Positions 1 to 5,995 of a stretch of 6,039 nt of DNA are shown here, piece after piece. The position numbers and the translations under genes are program-made. Below the pieces are notes generated by a model. That model did not search any database, was not told where the DNA came from, and saw nothing but the letters and a program-made list of their open reading frames with translations. Each line of letters begins with the position of its first letter. The first letter of the stretch is position 1. Location: positions 1 to 6,039 of the forward strand of contig JAAFIT010000163.1 in assembly GCA_013298745.1 (NCBI GenBank), in the 5' to 3' direction. This DNA comes from Sphingomonadales bacterium (GTDB taxonomy: Bacteria > Pseudomonadota > Alphaproteobacteria > Sphingomonadales > Sphingomonadaceae).

Positions 1-2
1 AA

Positions 3-602
3 CGCCCCGGCAACCGCCTCAACGATGCCAAGGCCGATGCCTGGGGGCGGATCTGGGCGGGGTCGATGCCGGTCGCCGATGGCCCGGCTTCGACATGGCC
101 GGCGACCGGGGCGCTGTATCGGCTCGATCCGGATGGTGCCGTTTCGCGGCACGATGATGGCCTCACCATCGCCAATGGCCCGGCGCTCAGCCCCGATGGC
201 CACACGCTCTATCACACCGATTCGGCGCGCAGCACCGTCTATCGCCTCGCGCTCGCCGCCGATGGTTCGCTGGGGCCGCGCACTGTGCATCTGGTGTTCC
301 CGCCCGATGTCGGTGCGCCAGATGGCATGGCGTGCGATGCCGATGGCGGCCTTTGGATCGCCTTTTATCATCACGATCCGGCGCACAGATCGCGGGTGGC
401 GCGGTTCCTGTCGTCGGGCGCCTTTGATCGGGAAATTCGGGTTCCAACCCCACATGTCACCAATCTGGTCTTTGCCGGACCGAACCTCGACCGCATGTTC
501 ATCACCTCGGCGAGCGGTGGCCGCGATGACCCTAACGCCGGGGCGCTGTTCGAAGTGGACCCGGGGTGCCGGGGCATGTCGCCGCAGCGCTTTGTCGGTT
601 GA
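3..602 (+). CDS. SMP-30/gluconolactonase/LRE family lactonase, 5' partial
   Basis: This is the C-terminal part of a six-bladed beta-propeller lactonase of the SMP-30/regucalcin family (PF08450), which opens sugar or other lactones using one divalent metal ion. The reading frame is open from the left edge, so the true start is outside the window. Three family landmarks are visible. LNDAKADAWGRIWAGSM (bases 18-68) contains the substrate-site Asn. NGPALSPDG (bases 174-200) contains a metal-ligand Asn. PDGMACDADGGLWIAFY (bases 318-368) contains the Asp that serves as metal ligand and general base. The C terminus, GALFEVDPGCRGMSPQRFVG, matches the usual family ending, so the gene is intact at its 3' side. 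The propeller domain begins before the window, so the metal-binding Glu near the N terminus and any signal peptide cannot be seen. It lies 97 bases before the transporter gene on the same strand. The substrate is not predictable; gluconolactone is only the family default. Confidence 0.92.
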   Translation, partial: RPGNRLNDAKADAWGRIWAGSMPVADGPASTWPATGALYRLDPDGAVSRHDDGLTIANGPALSPDGHTLYHTDSARSTVYRLALAADGSLGPRTVHLVFPPDVGAPDGMACDADGGLWIAFYHHDPAHRSRVARFLSSGAFDREIRVPTPHVTNLVFAGPNLDRMFITSASGGRDDPNAGALFEVDPGCRGMSPQRFVG

Positions 603-687
603 CCACACTGTCTGAACTCAGCGCTTGCCAGCCCGAGAATGTTGCCGCAATTTCATCCGAACAAGAAGCACAGACCGAAAAACCGGC

Positions 688-693
688 GGGGAG
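688..693 (+). promoter_or_regulatory. Ribosome binding site that decides the transporter start
   Basis: GGGGAG lies 6 bases before the ATG at 700. The same frame is open upstream to a TTG at 625, but that start has no purine-rich site at a useful distance, and its 25 extra residues (rich in Arg and Cys) do not look like an MFS N terminus. ATG 700 is therefore the chosen start. Confidence 0.7.
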
Positions 694-699
694 CATCTG

Positions 700-2028
700 A
701 TGGCAACGACTCCGGCATCTGCCGGGCAGGACAGGATTGTCGCGCCTGAACGGGTCAATTCCGAACGCCTGCTGCTGTGGACATTGCTGGTCGTCTATAT
801 CTTCAACTTCCTCGATCGGCAGATCGTCAGCATTCTCGCCGAGCCGATCAAGAATGATCTGGGGCTGTCCGATACCCAATTGGGGTTGCTGACCGGGCTG
901 GCATTCGCGCTCTTCTATGTAAGCCTCGGCATTCCGATTGCGCGTTATGCCGATCGCCCGAAATCCAATCGTGTGGGTTTGATTTCGCTATCGCTGGTGC
1001 TGTGGTCGGGGATGACGGCGGCAAGTGGCTTTGCCCAGAACTTCACCCAGTTGCTGCTGGCGCGGGTTGGCGTCGGCGTTGGCGAAGCCGGCTGTACCCC
1101 GGCGGCACATTCACTGATTTCCGATGCTGTGCCGCTGTCGAGGCGGGCATCAGCAATAGCCTTTTACGGGCTGGGTATTCCGATCGGCGGCTTGCTTGGC
1201 CATGTCATCGGTGGCTTCCTCGGCGATACCCTGGGCTGGCGTCGCGCCTTTCTGGCCGTTGGCTTGCCCGGCGTGGTGCTGGCGGCCTTTGTCTGGTTCG
1301 CGCTGCGCGATCCGCGCCGCGGGGCGATTGCTACGGCACTCCGGGCCCAGGCCGCGCCGGTGGCGCGCATTTCCATGCGCGAGGCCTTTGGCGAACTGCT
1401 CGGCAGCCGCGCCTTCATCTATCTCGCAATCGCTGGCGGGTTCGTCGCGTTCTTGGGCTATGGCAAGGGTGTTTGGGCGAGCATCTATTTCATCCGCAGC
1501 CATGGCCTCAGCCTTACTCAGGTCGGTCTGTGGCTCGGACTGGTCGCAGGGCTGTCGGGGTTGTTCGGCACCTGGCTCGGCGGCTGGATCGCCGATCGCT
1601 ATGGGCGGACCGACAAGCGCCATATGTTGACGGCCCCGGCTATCGGCATGACGGTGGCCGCGCCAATGCTGTTCATGGCCTATAGCGCAGCCGATTGGCG
1701 GGTGGCGCTGGCGTTGCTGGCAATCCCTTCGGTGCTGAACTCGCTTTATTATGGCCCAACCTATGCGTTGGCGCAGCAGCTCGTCGCACCACAGGCCCGC
1801 GCCATGGCGACTGCCGTCATGCTGTTCGCACAAAATCTGATCGGCTTGGGGTTGGGGCCGTTGTTCTTCGGGATGCTGTCGGATTTCTTCAAGCCGATGG
1901 CGGGGGCGGCGAGCGTGCAATGGGTGTTGTTCGGTGCCGCATGGATGGGGCTGATTCCGGCGCTGTTCTTCTGGCTCGCGAGCCGGCGGCTCAACACCGA
2001 ACTGGCGGCCAAGGCGACATTGACGTGA
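700..2028 (+). CDS. MFS transporter, spinster-like family
   Basis: This is a 442-residue inner-membrane carrier of the major facilitator superfamily, with the length and hydrophobic pattern of a 12-helix protein. The first helix (about residues 24-44) carries NFLDRQIVSILAEPIK, a hallmark of the spinster-like subgroup common in sphingomonads. A loop 2-3 motif ends in ARYADR (81-86). Helix 4 has RVGVGVGEAG (122-131), with the conserved Arg and Glu of this group. The second half repeats the loop motif as GGWIADRYGR (294-303). Bacterial members are mostly uncharacterised. Eukaryotic relatives move lysolipids and sphingosine-1-phosphate, which hints at amphipathic or acidic lipid-like substrates but does not prove it. 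It is the first gene of the tight + strand run, next to a dehalogenase, so uptake or export of that pathway's substrate or product is a fair inference. The direction of transport cannot be read from the sequence. Confidence 0.9.
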   Translation: MATTPASAGQDRIVAPERVNSERLLLWTLLVVYIFNFLDRQIVSILAEPIKNDLGLSDTQLGLLTGLAFALFYVSLGIPIARYADRPKSNRVGLISLSLVLWSGMTAASGFAQNFTQLLLARVGVGVGEAGCTPAAHSLISDAVPLSRRASAIAFYGLGIPIGGLLGHVIGGFLGDTLGWRRAFLAVGLPGVVLAAFVWFALRDPRRGAIATALRAQAAPVARISMREAFGELLGSRAFIYLAIAGGFVAFLGYGKGVWASIYFIRSHGLSLTQVGLWLGLVAGLSGLFGTWLGGWIADRYGRTDKRHMLTAPAIGMTVAAPMLFMAYSAADWRVALALLAIPSVLNSLYYGPTYALAQQLVAPQARAMATAVMLFAQNLIGLGLGPLFFGMLSDFFKPMAGAASVQWVLFGAAWMGLIPALFFWLASRRLNTELAAKATLT

Positions 2029-2040
2029 CATCATAAATAC

Positions 2041-2055
2041 GGCACAAATCGTGCC
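2041..2055. repeat. Short palindrome between transporter and dehalogenase genes
   Basis: GGCAC and GTGCC form perfect 5-base arms around the spacer AAATC. The palindrome lies in a 44-base gap that is clearly richer in A and T than the flanking genes. It could be a repressor operator or a weak RNA hairpin. The 5-pair stem without a following T run makes an intrinsic terminator unlikely. Confidence 0.4.
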
Positions 2056-2066
2056 ATTATATTGAT

Positions 2067-2070
2067 GGAG
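2067..2070 (+). promoter_or_regulatory. Ribosome binding site for the dehalogenase
   Basis: GGAG lies 2 bases before the ATG at 2073 and 5 bases before the adjacent ATG at 2076. The spacing favours 2076 as the start codon. The alternative adds one Met. Confidence 0.6.
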
Positions 2071-2075
2071 CGATG

Positions 2076-2975
2076 ATGCAGGTCCTGCGCACCCCCGATG
2101 CCGCCTTTGAAGCGATTGTCGATTATCCCTTCGCGCCGCATTATTCTGAAGTTCGTGACGCCGCCAACGGCACGCCCTTGCGCATCCACCGCGTCGATGA
2201 AGGCCCGGCGAATGCGGCGCCGGTGCTGCTGATGCATGGCGAGCCGAGCTGGTCGTTTCTCTATCGCAAGTTTGTCGGGCCGCTGGTTGCTGCTGGGCAC
2301 CGCGTTGTAGCGCCTGATCTCATCGGCTTCGGCAAGTCGGACAAGCTCGGCGCGCGGGCGGATTACACATATGAGCGCCATGTCCAATGGATGTCGGACT
2401 GGCTTGTCGGGCTGGACCTCAAGAACATCACCCTGTTCTGTCAGGATTGGGGTGGCCTCATTGGCTTGCGGTTGGTCGCTGCGTTCCCGGATCGCTTTGC
2501 CCGGCTGGTCATCGCCAATACCGGACTGCCGACGGGCACCGGGTCGTCGCCGGGGTTCGATCAATGGCTGCAGATCAGCCAGACGATTCCGAATTTTCCG
2601 ACCGGCATGATCATCAACATGGGGACGACGCGCGAACTCAGCGCTGCCGAAATTGCCGCCTATGACGCGCCTTACCCGGACGAAAGCTACAAGGAAGGCG
2701 CGCGCCAATTCCCGACTTTGGTGCCGGTGACCCCAGAGCATGGTTCGGTGGCCGAAAACATCGCTGCCTGGAAGGTGCTCGAAGCCTTTAACAAGCCCGT
2801 GCTGACGTGCTTTTCGGACAATGATCCGGTGACCAAGGGCGGCGAGGCGGCGATCAAGGCGCGCATTCCAGGCGCCGCCGGCCAGGCGCACTGCATCGTT
2901 CCTGGCGGGCATTTCCTTCAGGAAGATGCTTCCGAGCAACTCGTCGAGATCATCAACAACTTCATCAAGGCCTGA
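2076..2975 (+). CDS. Haloalkane dehalogenase, subfamily I (DhlA-like)
   Basis: This 299-residue alpha/beta-hydrolase should hydrolyse a carbon-halogen bond to an alcohol, a halide and a proton, probably in the cytoplasm because no signal peptide is seen. It aligns end to end, from memory, with Xanthobacter DhlA. The start resembles its RTPD and YPF.P.Y segment. HGEPSW (54-59) holds the Glu56 position. [11 protein letters not shown] (79-89) is a family block. CQDWGG (122-127) supplies nucleophile Asp124 and halide-binding Trp125. NTGLPTG (148-154) opens the cap region, where Trp164 is the likely second halide-binding Trp. FSDNDP (246-251) carries the acid, probably Asp250. GGHFLQED (277-284) carries catalytic His279. 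The complete Asp-His-Asp and Trp-Trp set separates it from epoxide hydrolases and fluoroacetate dehalogenases. Length matches the family. Four bases separate it from the DUF1330 gene. The natural substrate is unknown; cap residues set specificity and cannot be read by eye. Confidence 0.9.
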   Translation: MQVLRTPDAAFEAIVDYPFAPHYSEVRDAANGTPLRIHRVDEGPANAAPVLLMHGEPSWSFLYRKFVGPLVAAGHRVVAPDLIGFGKSDKLGARADYTYERHVQWMSDWLVGLDLKNITLFCQDWGGLIGLRLVAAFPDRFARLVIANTGLPTGTGSSPGFDQWLQISQTIPNFPTGMIINMGTTRELSAAEIAAYDAPYPDESYKEGARQFPTLVPVTPEHGSVAENIAAWKVLEAFNKPVLTCFSDNDPVTKGGEAAIKARIPGAAGQAHCIVPGGHFLQEDASEQLVEIINNFIKA

Positions 2976-2979
2976 GCTT

Positions 2980-3399
2980 ATGTTGGTCGAAAATGCCGTC
3001 ATGCCGCAGCCCGAACAGGCCAAGGCGTTCTTCTTCGGTGAAGAAAATGGGCCGATGGTCATGGTCAATTTGTTGAAGTTCAAGGACAAGGCCGAATATC
3101 CCGATGGCAGCAACGCCGATTGGACCGGCAAGCAGGCCTATCTCGTCTACGGCGCCGCGGTGCAGAAATGCCTCGAAATGGTCGGCGGCCGCGCGGTGTT
3201 CTCGGGCGACGTCACCGGCCTCATCCTCGGCGAGGTCGAGGAGCTTTGGGACATGGTGGCGCTGGCTTACTATCCCAGCCCCCAAGCAATGATGCAGATG
3301 GTGGGCCTGCCAGAGTATCAGGGTATCGAAATTCACCGTTTTGCCGGGCTCAAGGGCCAGCTCAACATCCGCACCGCGCCGGGAATGATGCCGGCGTGA
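2980..3399 (+). CDS. DUF1330 (ferredoxin-like alpha+beta fold) protein
   Basis: This 139-residue cytoplasmic protein of the DUF1330 type belongs to the dimeric alpha/beta-barrel superfamily, which also includes EthD-like and antibiotic-monooxygenase-like proteins. Family signs in order are PMVMVNLLKFKDKAEY (25-40), a GKQAYLVYG block (50-58), VGGRAVFSGDV (68-78), WDMVALAYYPS (90-100), the MVGLPEY segment (107-113) and HRFAGL (119-124). It is longer than the minimal domain of roughly 95 residues, with about 24 residues before the first strand and a C-terminal tail. The start at 2980 follows the dehalogenase stop by 4 bases, with a weak AAGG 9 bases upstream. A Met at residue 8 is a possible later start. 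No biochemical role is established for the family. Sitting between a dehalogenase and a membrane oxygenase, it might act on a reactive or lactone-like intermediate, but that is inference from position. Confidence 0.82.
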   Translation: MLVENAVMPQPEQAKAFFFGEENGPMVMVNLLKFKDKAEYPDGSNADWTGKQAYLVYGAAVQKCLEMVGGRAVFSGDVTGLILGEVEELWDMVALAYYPSPQAMMQMVGLPEYQGIEIHRFAGLKGQLNIRTAPGMMPA

Positions 3400-3406
3400 C
3401 CAGCAG

Positions 3407-4201
3407 ATGAGCCCTGAAGTCATCTGGGTGCCGGCGATCTATGCCGGCTTTACCGCGCTCGAGATTGCCAAGACGCGTTTCTTTTCGAAGCCGAAGCAGA
3501 CGCGCGGCGATGTTGCGGTGGAACTGGTCAGCACCGTCGCGCTGCTAACCATGGTGCAGCCGGCGGTGATCCTGATGGCGATGGCGCTGATGGGTTGGGT
3601 GATGCCCGACCAACGTGGTGCGCTTGCTGCGATCCCGATCATCGCACAAGCCGGGCTGCTGCTCGTGTTTGACGACATGATGCAATATTGGTGGCACCGG
3701 GCATCGCATAGTGTCGGCTGGCTCTACAATCTGCATCGTGCCCATCATAGCGGCGAATATCTGTCGGTACGGACGGTCTATCGCAACAACCTCTTCTATT
3801 ACTTGCTGATGCCGAGCCTGTGGTTTTCGGGCGCGCTGATCTACCTCGGGCTGGGGCCAGTCTATGTCGTCTATGTCATCATCAAGATGGCGGTGATCAT
3901 TGGCGCCCACAGCGATGTCCGCTGGGACGCGCCGCTGTATCGCATTCCGGCACTGTCGCCGCTGATGTGGGTGGTGGAGCGGACGATCTCGACGCCGGCG
4001 ACGCACAGCGCCCATCACGGCCAGCACAAGGCCGATGGCGTGACGCACTACAAGGGCAACTACGGCAATCTGCTGTTCTTTTGGGATGTGCTGTTCGGCA
4101 CGGCGAAGATCACCCGGCGTTATCCGGACGCGATCGGCATCGAAAATCTCGAACCGATTTCGGCGGGTGCGCAGTTGTTATGGCCGGTGATCAGGCGGTA
4201 A
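3407..4201 (+). CDS. Sterol desaturase / fatty acid hydroxylase family membrane protein
   Basis: This 264-residue integral membrane protein belongs to the fatty acid hydroxylase superfamily (PF04116), which uses a histidine-bound di-iron centre and O2 to hydroxylate or desaturate lipids, sterols or carotenoids. The histidine boxes are complete: HRASH (97-101), HRAHH (110-114), a lone His in GAHSD (168) and HSAHH (200-204). QYWWHR before the first box and the [16 protein letters not shown] block (217-232) are typical family features. Hydrophobic stretches near 5-20, 38-64, 73-88 and 130-167 give about four to five membrane passes. The start at 3407 lies 7 bases after the DUF1330 stop with no clear Shine-Dalgarno sequence, so translation probably depends on coupling to the upstream gene. 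The specific substrate is not predictable. Alkylglycerol-monooxygenase-like and carotenoid-hydroxylase-like members share the same boxes. No dedicated electron donor gene is visible nearby. Confidence 0.9.
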   Translation: MSPEVIWVPAIYAGFTALEIAKTRFFSKPKQTRGDVAVELVSTVALLTMVQPAVILMAMALMGWVMPDQRGALAAIPIIAQAGLLLVFDDMMQYWWHRASHSVGWLYNLHRAHHSGEYLSVRTVYRNNLFYYLLMPSLWFSGALIYLGLGPVYVVYVIIKMAVIIGAHSDVRWDAPLYRIPALSPLMWVVERTISTPATHSAHHGQHKADGVTHYKGNYGNLLFFWDVLFGTAKITRRYPDAIGIENLEPISAGAQLLWPVIRR

Positions 4202-4221
4202 AGAGACACTGGTTGTCCACC

Positions 4222-4226
4222 GGAGG
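4222..4226 (+). promoter_or_regulatory. Strong ribosome binding site for the PQQ enzyme
   Basis: GGAGG lies 4 bases before the ATG at 4231. It fixes the start at a codon that immediately begins a signal peptide. The frame is open far upstream into the preceding gene, but such an extension would bury the signal peptide and is rejected. Confidence 0.75.
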
Positions 4227-4230
4227 TTTC

Positions 4231-5403
4231 ATGCGCCATCTGTTGCTCGCTTTTGTTCTCGCTGGCCCTGCGGTTGCCGCGCCGGTGTCGCAGGGCGCCC
4301 CCAATGTTCCGGAATTCCAGCCGGCCTTTGCCGGCCAGACCCGCGCCGAAGCGGTGACGAGCAAGACGGCGCTCACCGTCACCGAAGTCGCCACCGGGCT
4401 TTCCAGTCCTTGGGGCCTCGCCTTCCTCCCCAGCGGCAAGATGCTGGTCAGCGAAAAAGCGCCTGGTGTACTGCGCATCGTGTCTGCCGATGGCAAGGCC
4501 TCGCCGCCAGTGGCCGGACTCCCGGCGGTCGACGCGCGCGGTCAGGGCGGTATGATGGGCGTTGGCGTTCCCGGTGACGGCTGGGTGTACTGGAGCTATG
4601 CCGAGCCGCGTGACGGCGGCAATGGTCTGGCGGTGGCGCGCGGCAAGCTGGTTGATGGGTCGACGCCGCGGATGGACGATGTCAGCGTCATTTTCCGGAT
4701 GATGCCGACGCTCGATTCCAAGGCCCATTTCGGCGGCCGGCTGGTGTTTCCGGCAGATGGCACGATGTTCATCACTTTGGGTGAACGCTCGATCCTGCCG
4801 GGCCGGGTGCAGGCCCAGGACCTCGGCAGCGATCTCGGCAAGATCGTCCGCATCAACCGCGATGGCTCGATTCCCAAGGATAATCCGTTCGTGAAAAAGG
4901 CCGGCGCCCGGCCGGAAATCTGGTCCTATGGCCACCGCAACATTCTGGCGGCGACCCTCGATGGCAAGGGCCGGCTGTGGGAACTTGAGCACGGCCCCAA
5001 GGGCGGTGATGAACTCAACCTTGTCGGCAAGGGCAAGGATTATGGCTGGCCGACGATCACCTATGGCGAGGAATATTCGGGCAAGCCAATCGGCGAATCG
5101 AAAACCCAGGCACCGGGGATGGAACAGCCGGTCTATTATTGGGATCCGGTGATCGCACCGTCGGGCCTCACCATCGCCACTGGCAAGCTGTTCCCCGAAT
5201 GGAAGGGCAATCTGCTGGTCGGCGGCCTTGCCAGCAAGGCGCTGGTACGGCTGGTGATGCAGGGCGACAAGGTGGTTGGCGAAGAGCGACTGCTCACCGA
5301 TCGCGGCGAGCGCATCCGGGATGTTGTCGAAGGGCCCGATGGCGCGATCTGGTTGTTGACCGACAGCACCAATGGCAAGCTTTTGCGGGTGACGCCGAAG
5401 TAA
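4231..5403 (+). CDS. PQQ-dependent aldose sugar dehydrogenase, periplasmic (Asd/YliI-like)
   Basis: This 390-residue protein is a soluble PQQ sugar dehydrogenase with a six-bladed propeller (GSDH family, PF07995). It oxidises aldoses at C1 to lactones and passes electrons to the respiratory chain. A signal peptide is clear: MRH, a hydrophobic [12 protein letters not shown] core, and a likely Ala-X-Ala cut near residues 16-17, so it acts in the periplasm. Family blocks follow in order: [13 protein letters not shown] (57-69), AHFGGRLVF with catalytic His166, TLGERS (182-187), [18 protein letters not shown] (195-212), IPKDNPF (214-220), EIWSYGHRN (229-237), [13 protein letters not shown] (251-263) and KDYGWP (269-274). 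The end, with [11 protein letters not shown] and GPDG, closely resembles E. coli YliI. After GHRN the usual Pro-Gln-Gly is replaced by Ile-Leu-Ala, a small departure near the PQQ site. Making active enzyme requires PQQ made elsewhere or taken up. It is the last gene of the run, 29 bases after the membrane oxygenase. Confidence 0.92.
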   Translation: MRHLLLAFVLAGPAVAAPVSQGAPNVPEFQPAFAGQTRAEAVTSKTALTVTEVATGLSSPWGLAFLPSGKMLVSEKAPGVLRIVSADGKASPPVAGLPAVDARGQGGMMGVGVPGDGWVYWSYAEPRDGGNGLAVARGKLVDGSTPRMDDVSVIFRMMPTLDSKAHFGGRLVFPADGTMFITLGERSILPGRVQAQDLGSDLGKIVRINRDGSIPKDNPFVKKAGARPEIWSYGHRNILAATLDGKGRLWELEHGPKGGDELNLVGKGKDYGWPTITYGEEYSGKPIGESKTQAPGMEQPVYYWDPVIAPSGLTIATGKLFPEWKGNLLVGGLASKALVRLVMQGDKVVGEERLLTDRGERIRDVVEGPDGAIWLLTDSTNGKLLRVTPK

Positions 5404-5784
5404 TCAGCTTTGCGTCAGGCTGAGCACATTGCCGTCGGGATCGTTGAACCAGGCGACCTTGGCGGCACCTCCCGGCGCGGTCCAGATGCCGAGCGCGTCT
5501 TGGCCGAAGCCTTCGTAGATGGTGAAGGCGACGCCGTTTGCAGTGAGCGCCGCGACGCTGGCCGCGATATCATCGACCTTCCAGCCGAGGACCGGGTGCG
5601 GTCCTGCGGTAAAGCCGGGGATTTCGGTGACGCGCAGGATACAGTGGCCAAGGTCATAGACGGTTGCGAAGGCATCTTGGGGGCCGAGCGGAAGGCCGAG
5701 TGTCTCGGCATAAAAGGCTCTTGATGCAACAGGGTCAGCGGTCAGGATGAAGGTGACGGGGGTGGCTGAAGCGAGGGCCGGCAT
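5404..5784 (-). CDS. VOC family (glyoxalase/bleomycin-resistance fold) protein
   Basis: This 126-residue single-domain protein of the vicinal oxygen chelate superfamily has paired beta-alpha-beta-beta-beta modules: TFILTADPVASRAFYAETLG (11-30) opens the first, and GWKVDDIAASVAALTANGV (67-85) opens the second. It ends with KVAWFNDPDGNVLSLTQ (109-125), a very common VOC ending. The usual metal-ligand positions appear not to be His or Glu: no His in strand 1, Gly-Trp at 67-68, and Ser at 122 where catalytic members carry Glu. It may therefore bind a ligand rather than catalyse lactoylglutathione lyase or dioxygenase chemistry. The start at 5784 is supported by a well-spaced GGAG. A GTG eight codons upstream is open but has no such site. 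It runs opposite to the catabolic genes, and its stop codon directly abuts that of the PQQ enzyme. A specific role is not known. Confidence 0.88.
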   Translation of the reverse strand: MPALASATPVTFILTADPVASRAFYAETLGLPLGPQDAFATVYDLGHCILRVTEIPGFTAGPHPVLGWKVDDIAASVAALTANGVAFTIYEGFGQDALGIWTAPGGAAKVAWFNDPDGNVLSLTQS

Positions 5785-5791
5785 GGCGTGA

Positions 5792-5798
5792 CTCCACC
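5792..5798 (-). promoter_or_regulatory. Ribosome binding site of the VOC gene
   Basis: On the - strand GGTGGAG ends 7 bases before the ATG at 5784. This spacing is the main reason for preferring that ATG over the GTG at 5808. Confidence 0.65.
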
Positions 5799-5811
5799 GT
5801 TGAAGCACTGA

Positions 5812-5840
5812 AGACTAAGCCTTCGGCATTGCGGCGACAA
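5812..5840 (-). promoter_or_regulatory. Candidate sigma-70-type promoter for the VOC gene
   Basis: Read on the - strand, TTGTCG (5840-5835) and TAGTCT (5817-5812) are separated by exactly 17 bases. They match TTGACA at four of six positions and TATAAT at three of six, including the conserved TA and final T. Transcription would begin near 5805, about 20 bases before the start codon, leaving room for the ribosome site. The match is modest and could arise by chance. Confidence 0.3.
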
Positions 5841-5848
5841 CACCGGCT

Positions 5849-5865
5849 TCAAGTACCGGACTTGA
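5849..5865. repeat. Inverted repeat, putative operator
   Basis: TCAAGT and ACTTGA are perfect 6-base arms around ACCGG. The centre is about 52 bases upstream of the candidate VOC start of transcription, a common place for an activator site. The right arm overlaps a TTGACC (5862-5867) that faces the gene at 6004. The half-site resembles the CTCAAGT half of SoxR-type MerR-family boxes, but the spacer is 5 rather than 2 bases, so no regulator is assigned. Confidence 0.35.
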
Positions 5866-5868
5866 CCC

Positions 5869-5884
5869 GCGACCTGCGTGTCGC
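5869..5884. repeat. Inverted repeat, GCGAC/GTCGC
   Basis: GCGAC and GTCGC are perfect 5-base arms around a 6-base spacer. It lies 3 bases after the previous palindrome. In GC-rich sequence a repeat this short can be accidental, so it is listed mainly because of its neighbours. Confidence 0.25.
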
Positions 5885-5899
5885 TAAGCGCCGCCTCCA

Positions 5900-5915
5900 C
5901 CGGCAATTGTGCCGG
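5900..5915. repeat. Inverted repeat, CCGGCA/TGCCGG
   Basis: CCGGCA and TGCCGG are perfect 6-base arms around ATTG, which would make a stable small hairpin or a dyad operator. No T run follows on either strand, so it is not an intrinsic terminator. It sits about 90 bases upstream of the start at 6004. Confidence 0.35.
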
Positions 5916-5990
5916 GAACCACATGCAGGGGCAACCCATCCGGTGTCGGGCAGTCGCTCGAACATCTCCTGCAGCGGTCAAACCGGATAG

Positions 5991-5995
5991 AGGAG
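5991..5995 (+). promoter_or_regulatory. Ribosome binding site of the gene at the right edge
   Basis: AGGAG within the purine-rich stretch GAGGAGAGAAAG ends 8 bases before the ATG at 6004. It is the best-formed ribosome site in the window and argues that a real, well-translated gene begins at 6004. Confidence 0.7.

Larger units (their letters stand above)
700..5403 (+). other. Predicted five-gene transcription unit
   Basis: Five genes run in the same direction with gaps of 44, 4, 7 and 29 bases: MFS carrier, haloalkane dehalogenase, DUF1330 protein, fatty-acid-hydroxylase-fold membrane protein and PQQ aldose dehydrogenase. None of the gaps holds a recognisable terminator. The short spacing in the middle three genes favours co-transcription and perhaps translational coupling. 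The 44-base gap before the dehalogenase is the weakest link because it is AT-rich and holds a palindrome. The lactonase gene ending at 602 may be the first visible member of a longer unit. I found no convincing promoter between 603 and 699. Confidence 0.6.

Noticed and set aside
159..174. A 16-base direct repeat shared with 5164-5179
   Set aside because: Both copies encode GLTIA within propeller proteins in the same codon phase. There is no extended identity around them, so this is a chance or motif-driven match rather than a mobile or recombination repeat.
1150..2034. A 294-codon open frame on the - strand across the transporter gene
   Set aside because: It is a low-complexity product dominated by Gln, Arg and Ala opposite a clear MFS gene. 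It has no ribosome site or family features.
2041..2055. A sigma-54 promoter (-24 GG, -12 GC) before the dehalogenase
   Set aside because: The spacing is exact, but the flanking T residues of the consensus are missing and the predicted start near 2066 would remove part of the ribosome site. The match follows simply from the palindrome.
2031..3131. A 366-codon open frame on the - strand across the dehalogenase gene
   Set aside because: It is antisense to a gene with full catalytic motifs, has no recognisable domain, is rich in Arg, and is the kind of phase shadow expected in GC-rich coding DNA.
3820..4230. An N-terminal extension of the PQQ enzyme frame back into the membrane oxygenase gene
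   Set aside because: It would overlap the oxygenase gene by almost 400 bases and place the signal peptide inside the protein. GGAGG at 4222-4226 marks ATG 4231 as the start.
4120..4992. A 290-codon open frame on the - strand across the PQQ enzyme gene
   Set aside because: It is a shadow of the signal peptide and propeller region on the other strand. Its product is rich in Arg, His and Ala with no domain.
5862..5890. A sigma-70 promoter for the gene at 6004 starting with TTGACC at 5862
   Set aside because: The -35 match is good, but no acceptable -10 lies 15-18 bases downstream; the best is GCTAAG or TAAGCG.
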